The notes below the pieces were generated by a model, which had not been told where the DNA came from, did not search any database, and worked only from the letters and a program-made list of their open reading frames with translations. DNA of 38,748 nt, taken from NCBI GenBank assembly GCA_019235995.1, contig JAFAJV010000016.1, positions 1 through 38,748 of the forward strand. Direction: 5' to 3'. Origin of the DNA: Vulcanimicrobiota bacterium. Lineage in GTDB: Bacteria > Vulcanimicrobiota > Vulcanimicrobiia > Vulcanimicrobiales > Vulcanimicrobiaceae. Positions 18,427 to 26,696 of this stretch are shown here, piece after piece; position 1 is the stretch's first letter; each line of letters starts with the position of its first letter. The translations under genes and the position numbers were made by a program.

Positions 18427-19385
18427 CGCTCGACGGCGTCCGTGCCGCGGCGCGCCTCCTGGCCGGCGTCGCTCACCGCACGCCCGTCGTCGTCTCGCGC
18501 ACGCTGGACGATCGAGCCGGCGCTCGCATCTTCGTGAAGTGCGAGAACCTGCAGCGCATGGGAGCGTTCAAGTTTCGCGGCGCCTACAATTTCCTCGCCT
18601 CGCTCACGCCCGAGGAGCGGCGCCGCGGCGTCGTGGCATTCTCCAGCGGGAACCACGCGCAGGGCGTCGCCCTGGCTGCGCGGCTGCTCGGGGTTCCCGC
18701 GACCATCGTCATGCCGACGGACGCCCCCGAGGTGAAGCTCGCGGCCACGCGCGGCTACGGCGCCGACGTCGTGCATTACGAACGCGAGCGTTCACACCGC
18801 GAGGAGATCGCGCGAGGCGTCGCGTCGGAGCGCGGCGCGACGCTCGTGCCACCTTTCGACGACGCGCGGATCGTCGCGGGCGCCGGCACGGCGGCGCTGG
18901 AGCTCTTGGAGGACGTCCCCGAGCTGGACGCGATCGTCGTGCCGGTCGGCGGCGGCGGCCTGATGAGCGGGACGGCGATCGCGGCACACGGTTTGAATCC
19001 TTCGATCGCGCTCTATGGCGTCGAGCCGCAGGCGGGCGACGATTTCGCTCAGTCGCTCGCGCGGGGCGAGCGCGTGACGATTGCCGTGCCGAGAACGATC
19101 GCCGACGGGCTGCAGACGACGGCTCCCGGGAAGCTCACGTTCGCGATCGCGCGCGAGCACGTGCGGGCCGTCGTGACGGTGAACGACGACGAGCTGCGCA
19201 ACGCGATGCGCTTCGCGTTCGAGCGGCTGAAGCTCGTGATCGAGCCGAGCGGGGCCGCGGCGCTCGCCGCGCTGCTCGCCGAGCGCATTTCCGATCTCTC
19301 CGGCAAGCGCGTCGGTGCCATCGTCAGCGGCGGCAACATCGACCCCGCGCGCTACGCGGAACTGCTTACATCGCCGACGCGGTGA
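18423..19385 (+). CDS. Threonine/serine dehydratase (PLP fold type II)
   Basis: A 320-residue pyridoxal-phosphate enzyme of the threonine dehydratase/serine racemase branch. The PLP lysine is K50 in MGAFKFRGA, the substrate loop is SSGNHAQG, the phosphate-binding glycine loop is VGGGGLMSG and the C-terminal SGGN motif contacts the ring nitrogen. It lacks the C-terminal ACT regulatory domain of biosynthetic IlvA, resembling the catabolic TdcB type. It probably deaminates L-threonine or L-serine to 2-oxobutyrate or pyruvate; racemase activity cannot be excluded. GTG start overlaps the previous stop, and the 3' end overlaps the convergent CHRD gene by 20 bases. Confidence 0.9.
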   Translation: MTLDGVRAAARLLAGVAHRTPVVVSRTLDDRAGARIFVKCENLQRMGAFKFRGAYNFLASLTPEERRRGVVAFSSGNHAQGVALAARLLGVPATIVMPTDAPEVKLAATRGYGADVVHYERERSHREEIARGVASERGATLVPPFDDARIVAGAGTAALELLEDVPELDAIVVPVGGGGLMSGTAIAAHGLNPSIALYGVEPQAGDDFAQSLARGERVTIAVPRTIADGLQTTAPGKLTFAIAREHVRAVVTVNDDELRNAMRFAFERLKLVIEPSGAAALAALLAERISDLSGKRVGAIVSGGNIDPARYAELLTSPTR

Positions 19386-19776
19386 TGTTTCCGCAGGCGA
19401 CGTACTTTCCCAGGTTGTCCGCGCTCTGGTGAACGTTGATCGCAGTCGGCTTCGCGAGTAGCTGGGCGATGGTCACGCCCTTGACGGTCGTCGTCGACTT
19501 CCCGCTGGTGGCCGACGTGAGGGGATAGGCGACGCCGCCGAGATTGCTGCACGTGCCGGTGTGGATGTGCATCGGCTGCGCGGTCGCGGGCGCTCCGTCC
19601 AATGCGATGACGACCTGCACGTCGCTGCCCATTTGCGTCAGCGTTGCGCTTCCGCTTTCACCGGAGCCGTTTTGCTGCTGGAGGTTGACCGTCAGCGTGC
19701 TCGGGGCGGCCGCCGCCGGCTGGCCCAGCGCGACGCAGAGAAGACTCAACGAAGCTAACAACAGGATGCCTTTCAT
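19366..19776 (-). CDS. Secreted CHRD-domain-like protein
   Basis: A 136-residue protein with a cleavable signal peptide (KGILLLASLSLLCVALG, predicted cut after AAA near residue 24). The mature region carries a short beta-sandwich repeat containing MHIHTGTC and LGGVAYPLTSATSGKSTTTV, the pattern of the CHRD domain. The two cysteines may be disulfide bonded. Function in bacteria is unknown. The ATG at 19776 has AAGGAG at 19783-19788, a strong site, and lies 22 bases after the BNR-protein stop, so both are likely expressed together. Confidence 0.75.
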   Translation of the reverse strand: MKGILLLASLSLLCVALGQPAAAAPSTLTVNLQQQNGSGESGSATLTQMGSDVQVVIALDGAPATAQPMHIHTGTCSNLGGVAYPLTSATSGKSTTTVKGVTIAQLLAKPTAINVHQSADNLGKYVACGNITASAM

Positions 19777-19798
19777 GCCGAACTCCTTTCGAGGAACC

Positions 19799-22741
19799 TC
19801 ACCGATTCTGTATCGCAGCAAGCCGACCTTCGAGCGTCCGAACGGCCTGGGCCGCCTGGAGCGTCGGCGGAGCATCCGCGCCCTCGACCGTGTCCAGGAG
19901 AGACTGGGCATCGGCGTTGAGCGAGGCGAAGGCGCCGGCCGCGCTCGCGTGCCGGGCCCGCTTCGCGGCGGCGTTTGCATCGTAGCTGCGGTTCATGATG
20001 GCCGCGATTTCGCTGCCGAGCCGGTACTGTTGCTCGAGCGCGCCGCGCGAGACGGCCACGCGCGGATCCATCGCCACGGTTAGCGGGCGCTCTTGCGCGC
20101 GGGCGTCCACGTCGAGCCTCACGGTGTAGCGCCCCGGCACCACGAGCACGCCCTCCGGTACCCGCGGCGTGTCGTGCGGGACCGCGGAGATGGGAAGATC
20201 CGGCTGCAGAGAGTGCGGCGGCGCCTCGCGCAGGTCCCAGACGAAGCGGTGCATTCCCGCGCTCGCCGGCGGAGCCGCGAACGGCCGCTCCCAGTACGCC
20301 GGCTTGTCGAGATGCTCGATCGAGGGAGGCGGAGGGTCGTCGCTCGCATACCGCCGCACGACGTTGCCGGTGCCGTCGAGGATCGAGATGACGACGTGCC
20401 GCGCGGGCGCCCCGAGAGCGTAGTCGAGTATCGCTCCGTCCGGCGGATTGGTGCCCATCGGCTCCTCGGGCGGCAACGGCGTGTCCGTGTTCGTGCTGCG
20501 CCGCACGCGATACGCGAGCGCCGGCGTGAAGAGATGCGTCTCGACACGCGGCAGGCGCGCGAGCTCGCGGAGCGGCTCGACGTCGTCGAGGATCCAGAAG
20601 CCTCGGCCGTGGGTGGCGACGACGACGTCCTCGCCGTGGACGATGAGATCGCGAACCGACGTGTGCGGGAGATCGAGCTGCAGCGATTGCCAGCGCGCGC
20701 CGCCGTCGAACGAGACCGCGACGCCGTTTTCCGTGGCGGCGTAGAGCAAGTTCGGCTCGCCCGGGTCCTGGCGCACCGCGTTGACGGGCTGATCGGGCAG
20801 ACCTGCGACGGCGAGCCTCCACGTGGCGCCGCCGTCGTGCGTCACGTAGACGTACGGGCGCATGTCGTCGAGGCGAAACCGGTTGACGGCGACGAACGCG
20901 GTGCCGTCGTCGAAGCGCGACGCGTCGATCTGCGCGACCTTGCTCCACGGCGTCAGCTCCGGCGGCGTAACGTTGCGCCAATGCCGTCCTGAGTCTCGGG
21001 TGATCCAGACGAGGCCGTCGTCCGTTCCGGCCCAGACCGTCCCCGCACGCACGTAGGACGGCGCGAGCGCATAGACGACGCCGCGGTGCGCGCCGTGCTG
21101 CGGATCGTCGCCCTCGAAGGGCTCGATGATCGCCGGCACGGCGGGGTGCGTCCGCGTGAGGTCCGGGCTGATCGCCTGCCAGCTCCGGCCGCCGTTGGTC
21201 GTCGTGAAGACGACGTTCGATCCGAAATACAGCCGGCGCTTGTCGAAGTGATCGAACGCGAGCGGCTCCGTACGCACCACGCGATACCGCTTCGTCGGAA
21301 GCGCGATCGGCGAGACCTCTTGCACTTGCCCGGTGACCTCGTCGAACTTCTCGACCTTGCCCCCGAAGAGGATGCCGCGGCGCAGCGGATCCGGAACGAC
21401 GTAGCCGTACTCTTGCGCGCCGGCCGTGTGCCAATCGCGTTCCGTGACCTCGCCCCCGTTTCCGCGGCTCGCCACGCATGCGGAGCCGCTCTCTTGCTGA
21501 CCGCCGCAGACCCAAAACGGAAAGCCGTTGGTCGCGTTGGCATGATACATCTGCGCGGTGGGCTGGTTATACCACGAGCTCCAGGTCACGCCGCCGTCAA
21601 CGGAGATCGTCGCGCCCTGATCGCTTGCGAGTGCTACGATCCGCGGGTTCCGTGGGTTGATCCAGACCGTGTGGTAGTCGTCGCCGCCCGGTGCGCCCTT
21701 GATCGCGACCATCGTCTTGCCGCCGTCCGTCGACCGATACGTCGACGTGTTCGTCAAATAGACGACGTTCGGATCGGTGGGGTCCACGGCGAGCGAGATC
21801 AGGTCGTCGCCGCGCTGCGCGATCTCGTCCGCACTGTTGACGAGCGCGAAATGCGCTCCGCCGTCGGCGCTGCGGTAGAGGGCGCCGTTTTCCGTGTCCT
21901 TCGACTTGACGTCCGTGTAGGCGTAGACCACTTGCGGATTGCTGCGAGCGACGGCGACCTCGGCGCGCCCGATTTGCGGCGGCAACCCGTAGCGCAGCTG
22001 CGCCCACGTCGTGCCGCCGTCGGTCGACTTGAACACTCCGCTACCCGACATCTCGAACGACGCGCCGATCTCCCACGGCGCCTGTCGCGCCGCCCAGAGC
22101 GTGGCGTAGACCACGCGTGGATCGCGCGGGTCGAGGACGACGTCGAACGCGCCGACGTTCTGGTTCCCGAAGAGCACGCGTCGGAACGTGGCGCCGCCGT
22201 CGAGCGACCGGTAGACGCCGCGCTCGTCATTCGGTCCGTATGGATGTCCGAGCACGGCGACGAAGAGACGGTTCGGGTTGGCCGGATCGACCGCCATCGA
22301 GGCGATCTGCCGGGCGCCGCGCAGGCCGAGATGCGTCCACGTCGCACCGCCGTCCACCGACTTGTAGATGCCGTCGCCGACCGAGAGATCCGGGCGCTGT
22401 AATCCCTCGCCGCTGCCGGCGTACACGACGCGCGGATCGCTGGGTGCCACGGCGATCGCCCCGATCGAGCCCGTTGCCTCGCGGTCGAAGATCGGAGTCC
22501 ACGTGCGGCCCGCATCTTGCGTCTTCCAGATTCCGCCGTTGACCGCCCCGATGTAGAAGACGTTCGGCTCGCCCGCGATTCCGTCGAGCGCCACGGTGCG
22601 TCCGCCGCGCAACGGGCCGATGAAGCGCCACCGCAGCGACTGATAGAGCGACGGCGACACCGCGGACGTTTGTGCACGAGCGGGCGGCGCGGCCGATATC
22701 AAAGCGGCCGCGACGAGCGCGGCGATGAAGCGACGTTGCAT
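19799..22741 (-). CDS. Large secreted Asp-box (BNR/VPS10-like) beta-propeller protein
   Basis: A 980-residue exported protein. The signal peptide is QRRFIAALVAAALISAAPPARA, cleaved after ARA. The mature part has at least ten Asp-box motifs, for example TQDAGRTW, SVDGGATW, STDGGTTW, SVDGGVTW, TRDSGRHW, THDGGATW and SFDGGARW, giving two tandem propellers as in the sortilin/VPS10-like or glycosyl-hydrolase BNR proteins. The C-terminal region (FVWDLREAPP, GRYTVRLDV) looks like an immunoglobulin-type domain and a helical tail. It is sometimes annotated as a sialidase, but no sialidase active-site arginine triad is apparent; a binding role is as likely. The ATG at 22741 has a poor ribosome site. 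Confidence 0.85.
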   Translation of the reverse strand: MQRRFIAALVAAALISAAPPARAQTSAVSPSLYQSLRWRFIGPLRGGRTVALDGIAGEPNVFYIGAVNGGIWKTQDAGRTWTPIFDREATGSIGAIAVAPSDPRVVYAGSGEGLQRPDLSVGDGIYKSVDGGATWTHLGLRGARQIASMAVDPANPNRLFVAVLGHPYGPNDERGVYRSLDGGATFRRVLFGNQNVGAFDVVLDPRDPRVVYATLWAARQAPWEIGASFEMSGSGVFKSTDGGTTWAQLRYGLPPQIGRAEVAVARSNPQVVYAYTDVKSKDTENGALYRSADGGAHFALVNSADEIAQRGDDLISLAVDPTDPNVVYLTNTSTYRSTDGGKTMVAIKGAPGGDDYHTVWINPRNPRIVALASDQGATISVDGGVTWSSWYNQPTAQMYHANATNGFPFWVCGGQQESGSACVASRGNGGEVTERDWHTAGAQEYGYVVPDPLRRGILFGGKVEKFDEVTGQVQEVSPIALPTKRYRVVRTEPLAFDHFDKRRLYFGSNVVFTTTNGGRSWQAISPDLTRTHPAVPAIIEPFEGDDPQHGAHRGVVYALAPSYVRAGTVWAGTDDGLVWITRDSGRHWRNVTPPELTPWSKVAQIDASRFDDGTAFVAVNRFRLDDMRPYVYVTHDGGATWRLAVAGLPDQPVNAVRQDPGEPNLLYAATENGVAVSFDGGARWQSLQLDLPHTSVRDLIVHGEDVVVATHGRGFWILDDVEPLRELARLPRVETHLFTPALAYRVRRSTNTDTPLPPEEPMGTNPPDGAILDYALGAPARHVVISILDGTGNVVRRYASDDPPPPSIEHLDKPAYWERPFAAPPASAGMHRFVWDLREAPPHSLQPDLPISAVPHDTPRVPEGVLVVPGRYTVRLDVDARAQERPLTVAMDPRVAVSRGALEQQYRLGSEIAAIMNRSYDANAAAKRARHASAAGAFASLNADAQSLLDTVEGADAPPTLQAAQAVRTLEGRLAAIQNR

Positions 22742-22782
22742 GCAATTCGGTTACGACGACTTTTTCGTGTTATCCCTGGCCC

Positions 22783-22812
22783 TTGCTATCGGAGAGACGC
22801 TCGTGATAGAAT
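22783..22812 (+). promoter_or_regulatory. Probable sigma-70 promoter with dyad for the toxin-antitoxin pair
   Basis: TTGCTA at 22783-22788 and TAGAAT at 22807-22812 are separated by 18 bases and sit just before the antitoxin ATG at 22824, so the 5' leader would be about five bases long. Between and across the two boxes lies an inverted repeat, CTATC at 22786-22790 and GATAG at 22805-22809, with further imperfect GAG/CTC pairing inside. Phd-type antitoxins normally repress their own promoter through such dyads. Read by eye only. Confidence 0.45.
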
Positions 22813-22823
22813 GAGCACAGAAT

Positions 22824-23126
22824 ATGACCAGAAAAAAGCGACCCGCCCAAAACAAAGGCTCTCACGTTTCTCTGCTGATGCTCGAGCCCCGTGAGATCGG
22901 GGCGGCGGAGTTTAAAGCTCACTGTCTCGAACTGATGAGCGAAGTCGAGCGTCTCGGAACGGAGATCGTCATCACGAAGCACCGCAGGCCGGTTGCCCGT
23001 TTGGTCCCTGTGCGAGCGGCGTCTCGACGTTTCTGCGGATCGCTTGCCGGAATGGTGACGGCACAGAAAGACCTGGTGAGCCCCGTCGACGATCCCTGGT
23101 CGGCCGATGAATCCAATTTTACTTGA
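22824..23126 (+). CDS. Phd/YefM-type antitoxin
   Basis: A 100-residue protein whose central part (GAAEFKAHCLELMSEVERLGTEIVITKHRRPVARLVPV) is the Phd/YefM fold: a helix, then the ITKHRRPVARLVP beta segment. It binds its operator through the N-terminal domain and masks the PIN toxin with its C-terminal tail. It has a slightly long basic N-terminal extension; starts at a methionine at residue 19 (LEPREIG) would give the more usual length. The 3' end overlaps the toxin gene by 20 bases. Labile antitoxin and stable ribonuclease would form a type II module. Confidence 0.85.
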   Translation: MTRKKRPAQNKGSHVSLLMLEPREIGAAEFKAHCLELMSEVERLGTEIVITKHRRPVARLVPVRAASRRFCGSLAGMVTAQKDLVSPVDDPWSADESNFT

Positions 23127-23517
23127 CACGCACGCGGCGGTTTGGGCGGCGGATGGACTGCTAAAGGGAGAAGCCGCCGCGCTCGTCGAGGCCGCTGCAG
23201 AACGCGACGAACTGCTCTTGTCGCCAATCACGGCTTGGGAGATCGGCCTACTGGTTAGGAAAAAGCGGCTCTCAGTTACCTCGACGATCGAAGACTACAT
23301 ACGAGCGCTTTTTGGTCAGCCCGGCGTCGTACTAGCGGCGCTGACACCGCTGGTTGCCGTCGCCGCGACCGTTCTCCCTGGATCTCCGCTCACGGATCCC
23401 GCTGATCGCTTGCTCGTCGCCACTGCAGCCGCATATGGCGCGCGGTTCGTAACGCGCGATCGGGAGATTCGCGCCTACGCGAAGTCGACCGGACACATTC
23501 GCTGCATCGCCTGTTGA
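23107..23517 (+). CDS. PIN-domain toxin (VapC-like ribonuclease)
   Basis: A 136-residue PIN-domain protein. Acidic metal-binding residues are D7 (LLDTHAAVW), E45 (ITAWEIGLL), D97/D100 (LTDPADRLLVATA) and D118 (VTRDREI), all in the expected order. The LLDTH...W start is typical of the PIN subgroup paired with Phd antitoxins. It probably cleaves tRNA or mRNA when free. The ATG at 23107 lies inside the antitoxin gene, giving coupled translation. It converges with the cysteine-cluster gene, 22 bases apart. Confidence 0.88.
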   Translation: MNPILLDTHAAVWAADGLLKGEAAALVEAAAERDELLLSPITAWEIGLLVRKKRLSVTSTIEDYIRALFGQPGVVLAALTPLVAVAATVLPGSPLTDPADRLLVATAAAYGARFVTRDREIRAYAKSTGHIRCIAC

Positions 23518-23539
23518 ATGATGGCCCCGCGAGATCGCG

Positions 23540-24217
23540 CTATCTGCGGCGTCCGTTTCGCGAGCGGCGCTTGGGTTGGAACGCCGCGCCGATCTTGAAG
23601 GCAGAGCGCCGAGGGAGGGACGTGTCCACGTCCTCGCAGCCGATCGGACTGAAGTCGCGGCAGTCGTGCGGCCGCGCCGGATAGATTCCGCAGTAGTGGC
23701 GGCCGCTGCGCGGGCCCATCAGGAAGATGCAGCGGTCGGCGATGTCGTCGCTGATCTTCCTCAGCCAACCGACGTGGTAGCCGTCGGCCGAGGGGCGCGC
23801 GACGACGTATTCGCGCATGACCTCGCCGTACGTCAGCCCGAGATGATCGGCGATGCGCTGCACGTCCGCCTTGCTCACGAACGGCTCGTAGCCGCTGCAG
23901 CACTCTGCGCAGCCGGGTGGGCACGCGACGTTCTCCGGCAAGTCTTTGAGATGCCGCCGCGCGAGCTCGATCACGCGGCCGACCGCGGCGACGAACGCCG
24001 GATCGTCGTTGTACTTGTAGACCCATTCACGATGGGTGATCTCGTTTGCGTTGTAATAGCGCGTCGTCTTTTCGTCGAACTCGATCGTGATGTGCTCTTC
24101 GTCGATTTCGATCTTGTTGACGTGTTCGAGCGGACGCGCGTCCAAGAGCTCCGGATGCGTCGCTTGTCCGGTCTCGCGCGTGTATTTCTTTAGAGCGGTG
24201 AGGTCGATTGTCTCCAT
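23540..24217 (-). CDS. YkgJ-type cysteine-cluster protein
   Basis: A 225-residue protein of the zinc/iron-chelating cysteine cluster family (YkgJ, also called Fe-S cluster oxidoreductase). The cluster begins with C99-x3-C103-x2-C106-C107 (CPPGCAECC) and continues with C163, C176 and C186 (CGIYPARPHDCRDFSPIGC, also C194). An N-terminal extension of about 95 residues precedes it. The tail is highly basic. Members bind metals and in some species methylate flagellin lysines; function here is unknown. The ATG at 24217 was chosen because upstream frame sequence is antisense to the kinase gene; its ribosome site is weak. Confidence 0.85.
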   Translation of the reverse strand: METIDLTALKKYTRETGQATHPELLDARPLEHVNKIEIDEEHITIEFDEKTTRYYNANEITHREWVYKYNDDPAFVAAVGRVIELARRHLKDLPENVACPPGCAECCSGYEPFVSKADVQRIADHLGLTYGEVMREYVVARPSADGYHVGWLRKISDDIADRCIFLMGPRSGRHYCGIYPARPHDCRDFSPIGCEDVDTSLPRRSAFKIGAAFQPKRRSRNGRRR

Positions 24218-24280
24218 AACGAGTATTCGATTCCCGTGCCTTGCGGGTACCGCCTTCGCGAAGCGCCAAAGATAGCGGCC

Positions 24281-25243
24281 ATGCAAACGGCTATCGGCGT
24301 CGATTTGGGCGGCTCGCACGTCAGCGCGGCGGTCGTGACCGAGGATGGGGCGATCCGGAATCAGCACGAGGAGGACTTGGACGACCTCAAATTCGAGGCC
24401 GTCATCGCGGCGCTCGACACGGTGATCGGCGCGGCGCTGAAAGACGCGGGAAACGTCGCAGGCATCGGAATCGGCTCGCCCGGCAACATCGACGCCGCCA
24501 GCGGCGCGGTGCTCTTCAGCCCGAACTTCGGCTGGACGAACGCGCCGCTCGGCGAGACGCTTCGTACGCGGTTCTCGGTGCCGGTGTACGTCGCCAACGA
24601 CGCGCGCTGCGCGACGCTCGGCGAGCATGCGTTCGGTACCGGCAGGCTCACGAAGGACTTCGTGCTGCTGACGCTCGGGACCGGAATCGGCGGCGGCATC
24701 GTGGCGGCCGGCGAGCTGCTCTTAGGAAATCGCTGGGGCGCCGGAGAGATCGGTCACCATCAGATCCGCCCACGCGACGGATTCGTCTGCGGGTGCGGCA
24801 AGATCGGATGCTTCGAGGCACAGGCGTCGGGCACGGGGCTCATTCGTCACGCCTTTGCGGTCGCGAGCTCGTTCCCGCGCAGTCCGCTGCTGGACGTGCC
24901 GCGCGAGAAGCTCAGCTCGAAGAAGATTCGTCGCGCGGCGCAGGCCGGCGACGGACACGCCCTAGCCGCCTGGAAGAACTTCACCGAAGATCTCTCGATC
25001 GGGCTCGCAAACATCATCGCGTTCACCAACCCGGAGAGGATCGCGCTGGGCGGCGGCGTCTCGACCGCCGCCGACTTCATGCTCGACGCGGTGCGTCCGC
25101 GCGTGGATGAGTTGACGACGATGGTGCCGCGCGGAACGACGCAGATCGTGATCGCGGCGCTCGGTAACGACGCCGGCCAGGTCGGCGCGGCGACCATGGC
25201 CCTGCGCGGCGGCCTGACCACGGGGAGCGCGCTTGCGGTTTAG
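24281..25243 (+). CDS. ROK-family sugar kinase (glucokinase-like)
   Basis: A 320-residue ASKHA-fold kinase. The ATP phosphate loop is VDLGGSH (residues 7-13), the catalytic aspartate is D107 in VANDARCA, the ROK segment GAGEIGHH (E156, H159) precedes the structural zinc cysteines C170, C172 and C177 in CGCGKIGC. No helix-turn-helix is present, so it is an enzyme rather than a ROK repressor. It probably phosphorylates glucose or a related sugar or amino sugar. The ATG at 24281 starts right at the ATP loop. It overlaps the next gene by 11 bases. Confidence 0.93.
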   Translation: MQTAIGVDLGGSHVSAAVVTEDGAIRNQHEEDLDDLKFEAVIAALDTVIGAALKDAGNVAGIGIGSPGNIDAASGAVLFSPNFGWTNAPLGETLRTRFSVPVYVANDARCATLGEHAFGTGRLTKDFVLLTLGTGIGGGIVAAGELLLGNRWGAGEIGHHQIRPRDGFVCGCGKIGCFEAQASGTGLIRHAFAVASSFPRSPLLDVPREKLSSKKIRRAAQAGDGHALAAWKNFTEDLSIGLANIIAFTNPERIALGGGVSTAADFMLDAVRPRVDELTTMVPRGTTQIVIAALGNDAGQVGAATMALRGGLTTGSALAV

Positions 25244-26615
25244 GACGAGCCTCCTCGCGCTCGCGCTGTGCGCGGCGACGCCCGCTCGCCCGACGGCCGA
25301 CCCGATTCACAAGATCCGCCACGTCGTCATCATCATGCAAGAGAATCGCTCGTTCGATTCCTACTTCGGCACCTTTACCGGCGCGGATGGGATTCCAATG
25401 CGCGACGGTGTGCCCGTCGCGTGCGTTCCCGATCCGCGCGGGGGAGCGTGCGTGCGGTCCTACCATGACCCGCAGGATCGCAACCGCGGCGGCCCGCACA
25501 ACGCTCGCGCCGCCGTTGCCGACATTGCCGGCGGCAGGATGGATGGCTTCATCGCGGAGGCGGAGCACGCGCGGCGGCAGTGCCGCGACCCTAACGCCCC
25601 CAACTGCGCCGGCACGGCCGATGTGATGGGATATCACGACGAGCGCGAGCTCCCGAACTACTGGAGATACGCGCGCGACTTCGTGCTTCAGGACAGGCTG
25701 TTCGAGCCGAACGCATCGTGGAGCTTACCGCAGCACCTGTTCATGGTCTCGGAGTGGTCGGCGCGTTGCGAGCGCCTCGGCGATCCGGCGTCATGCGTCA
25801 ACGAGTTGCAGTTTCCCGATTTCCCGAACGACTTCGACCCGCGCAACTCCGCGCGTCACGGTCCTGGCCGGCCCGACTACGCGTGGACCGATCTGACGTA
25901 TCTGCTGCACGCCCGTCACGTCAGCTGGGCGTACTACGTGATGGCCGGCACGGAGCCGGACTGCGCGACCAACCTCGACGACTGCGCGACGGTGCCGATG
26001 AACGCGCACACTCCCGGCATATGGAACGTCCTTCCCTACTTCGACACGGTGAAGCGCGACGGCGAGCTGCGCAACGTACGCGACCTGCGCGACTTCTACG
26101 CCGCGGCCAAGGCGGGCACGCTGCCGAGCGTCGTCTGGATCGCGCCGTCCGCGGCGTACAGCGAGCACCCCCCGGCGCTCGTGAGCCTCGGCCAGGCCTA
26201 CGTCACCGGCCTGATCAACGCGATCATGCGCAGCCCCGACTGGAACAGCACGGCGATCTTCCTAAGCTGGGACGACTGGGGCGGGTTCTACGATCACGTC
26301 GTGCCGCCGCGCGTCGACTCCAACGGCTACGGCCTGCGCGTGCCCGGCCTCGTCATCAGTCCGTACGCGCGCCGCGGCTTCATCGACCATCAAGTCCTCA
26401 GCCACGACGCGTACGTCAAGTTCATCGAGGACGACTTCCTCGTGGGCGAACGCATCGATCCCGCTACCGACGGGCGCCCCGATCGGCGACCGACCGTGCG
26501 CGAGAACGCGCAAATCCTAGGCGACCTGCGCCGCGACTTCGACTTCACGCAGAAGCCGCGGCCGCCCGACATCCTGCCGGGCGGCATCCTGTGGAACGGC
26601 ACCACCGCGCAGTAG
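25233..26615 (+). CDS. Secreted phosphoesterase (phospholipase C/acid phosphatase family)
   Basis: A 460-residue exported enzyme of PF04185. A signal peptide ([18 protein letters not shown]) precedes the [17 protein letters not shown] metal-site motif at about residues 30-46, with E37, N38 and the nucleophile-region D42. Later motifs are [26 protein letters not shown] and [11 protein letters not shown], all typical of the family. It hydrolyses phosphate esters such as phosphatidylcholine or nucleotides outside the cytoplasm; which one is unknown. The TTG at 25233 is supported by GGGGAG at 25222-25227 and overlaps the kinase end. There is no obvious Tat double-arginine. Confidence 0.9.
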   Translation: MRFRTSLLALALCAATPARPTADPIHKIRHVVIIMQENRSFDSYFGTFTGADGIPMRDGVPVACVPDPRGGACVRSYHDPQDRNRGGPHNARAAVADIAGGRMDGFIAEAEHARRQCRDPNAPNCAGTADVMGYHDERELPNYWRYARDFVLQDRLFEPNASWSLPQHLFMVSEWSARCERLGDPASCVNELQFPDFPNDFDPRNSARHGPGRPDYAWTDLTYLLHARHVSWAYYVMAGTEPDCATNLDDCATVPMNAHTPGIWNVLPYFDTVKRDGELRNVRDLRDFYAAAKAGTLPSVVWIAPSAAYSEHPPALVSLGQAYVTGLINAIMRSPDWNSTAIFLSWDDWGGFYDHVVPPRVDSNGYGLRVPGLVISPYARRGFIDHQVLSHDAYVKFIEDDFLVGERIDPATDGRPDRRPTVRENAQILGDLRRDFDFTQKPRPPDILPGGILWNGTTAQ

Positions 26616-26624
26616 CTCCTAGAG

Positions 26625-26670
26625 TGTCATCCTGAGCAAGGCGTGAAGCGCCGCAGTCGAAGGACGCGAG
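26625..26670 (-). repeat. Dispersed-type intergenic repeat element
   Basis: Read on the minus strand, TCCTTCGACTGCG then 12 bases then TTGCTCAGGATGACA matches the pattern CCTTCGACTGCG-CTCAGGATGACA that recurs between genes in many unrelated bacterial genomes, here interrupted by a GGCG/CGCC hairpin insert (loop TTCA). It follows the phosphoesterase stop, in the 81-base gap before the broken propeller gene. Recognised from memory of the motif; copy number could not be checked. It may act as a terminator-like hairpin or be a mobile-repeat remnant. Confidence 0.5.
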
Positions 26671-26696
26671 TGCCACGCAGCCCTAAAGTTCGCAGA

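Noticed and set aside
19773-21515. 580-codon minus-strand frame within the BNR protein
   Set aside because: Out-of-frame reading of the 980-residue protein, which has a signal peptide and regular Asp-boxes in the true frame.
21086-22402. 438-codon plus-strand frame
   Set aside because: Antisense of the BNR protein gene; no start signal or domain.
19799-22741. Sialidase function for the BNR protein
   Set aside because: Asp-boxes alone are structural; no catalytic arginine triad or nucleophile tyrosine could be placed.
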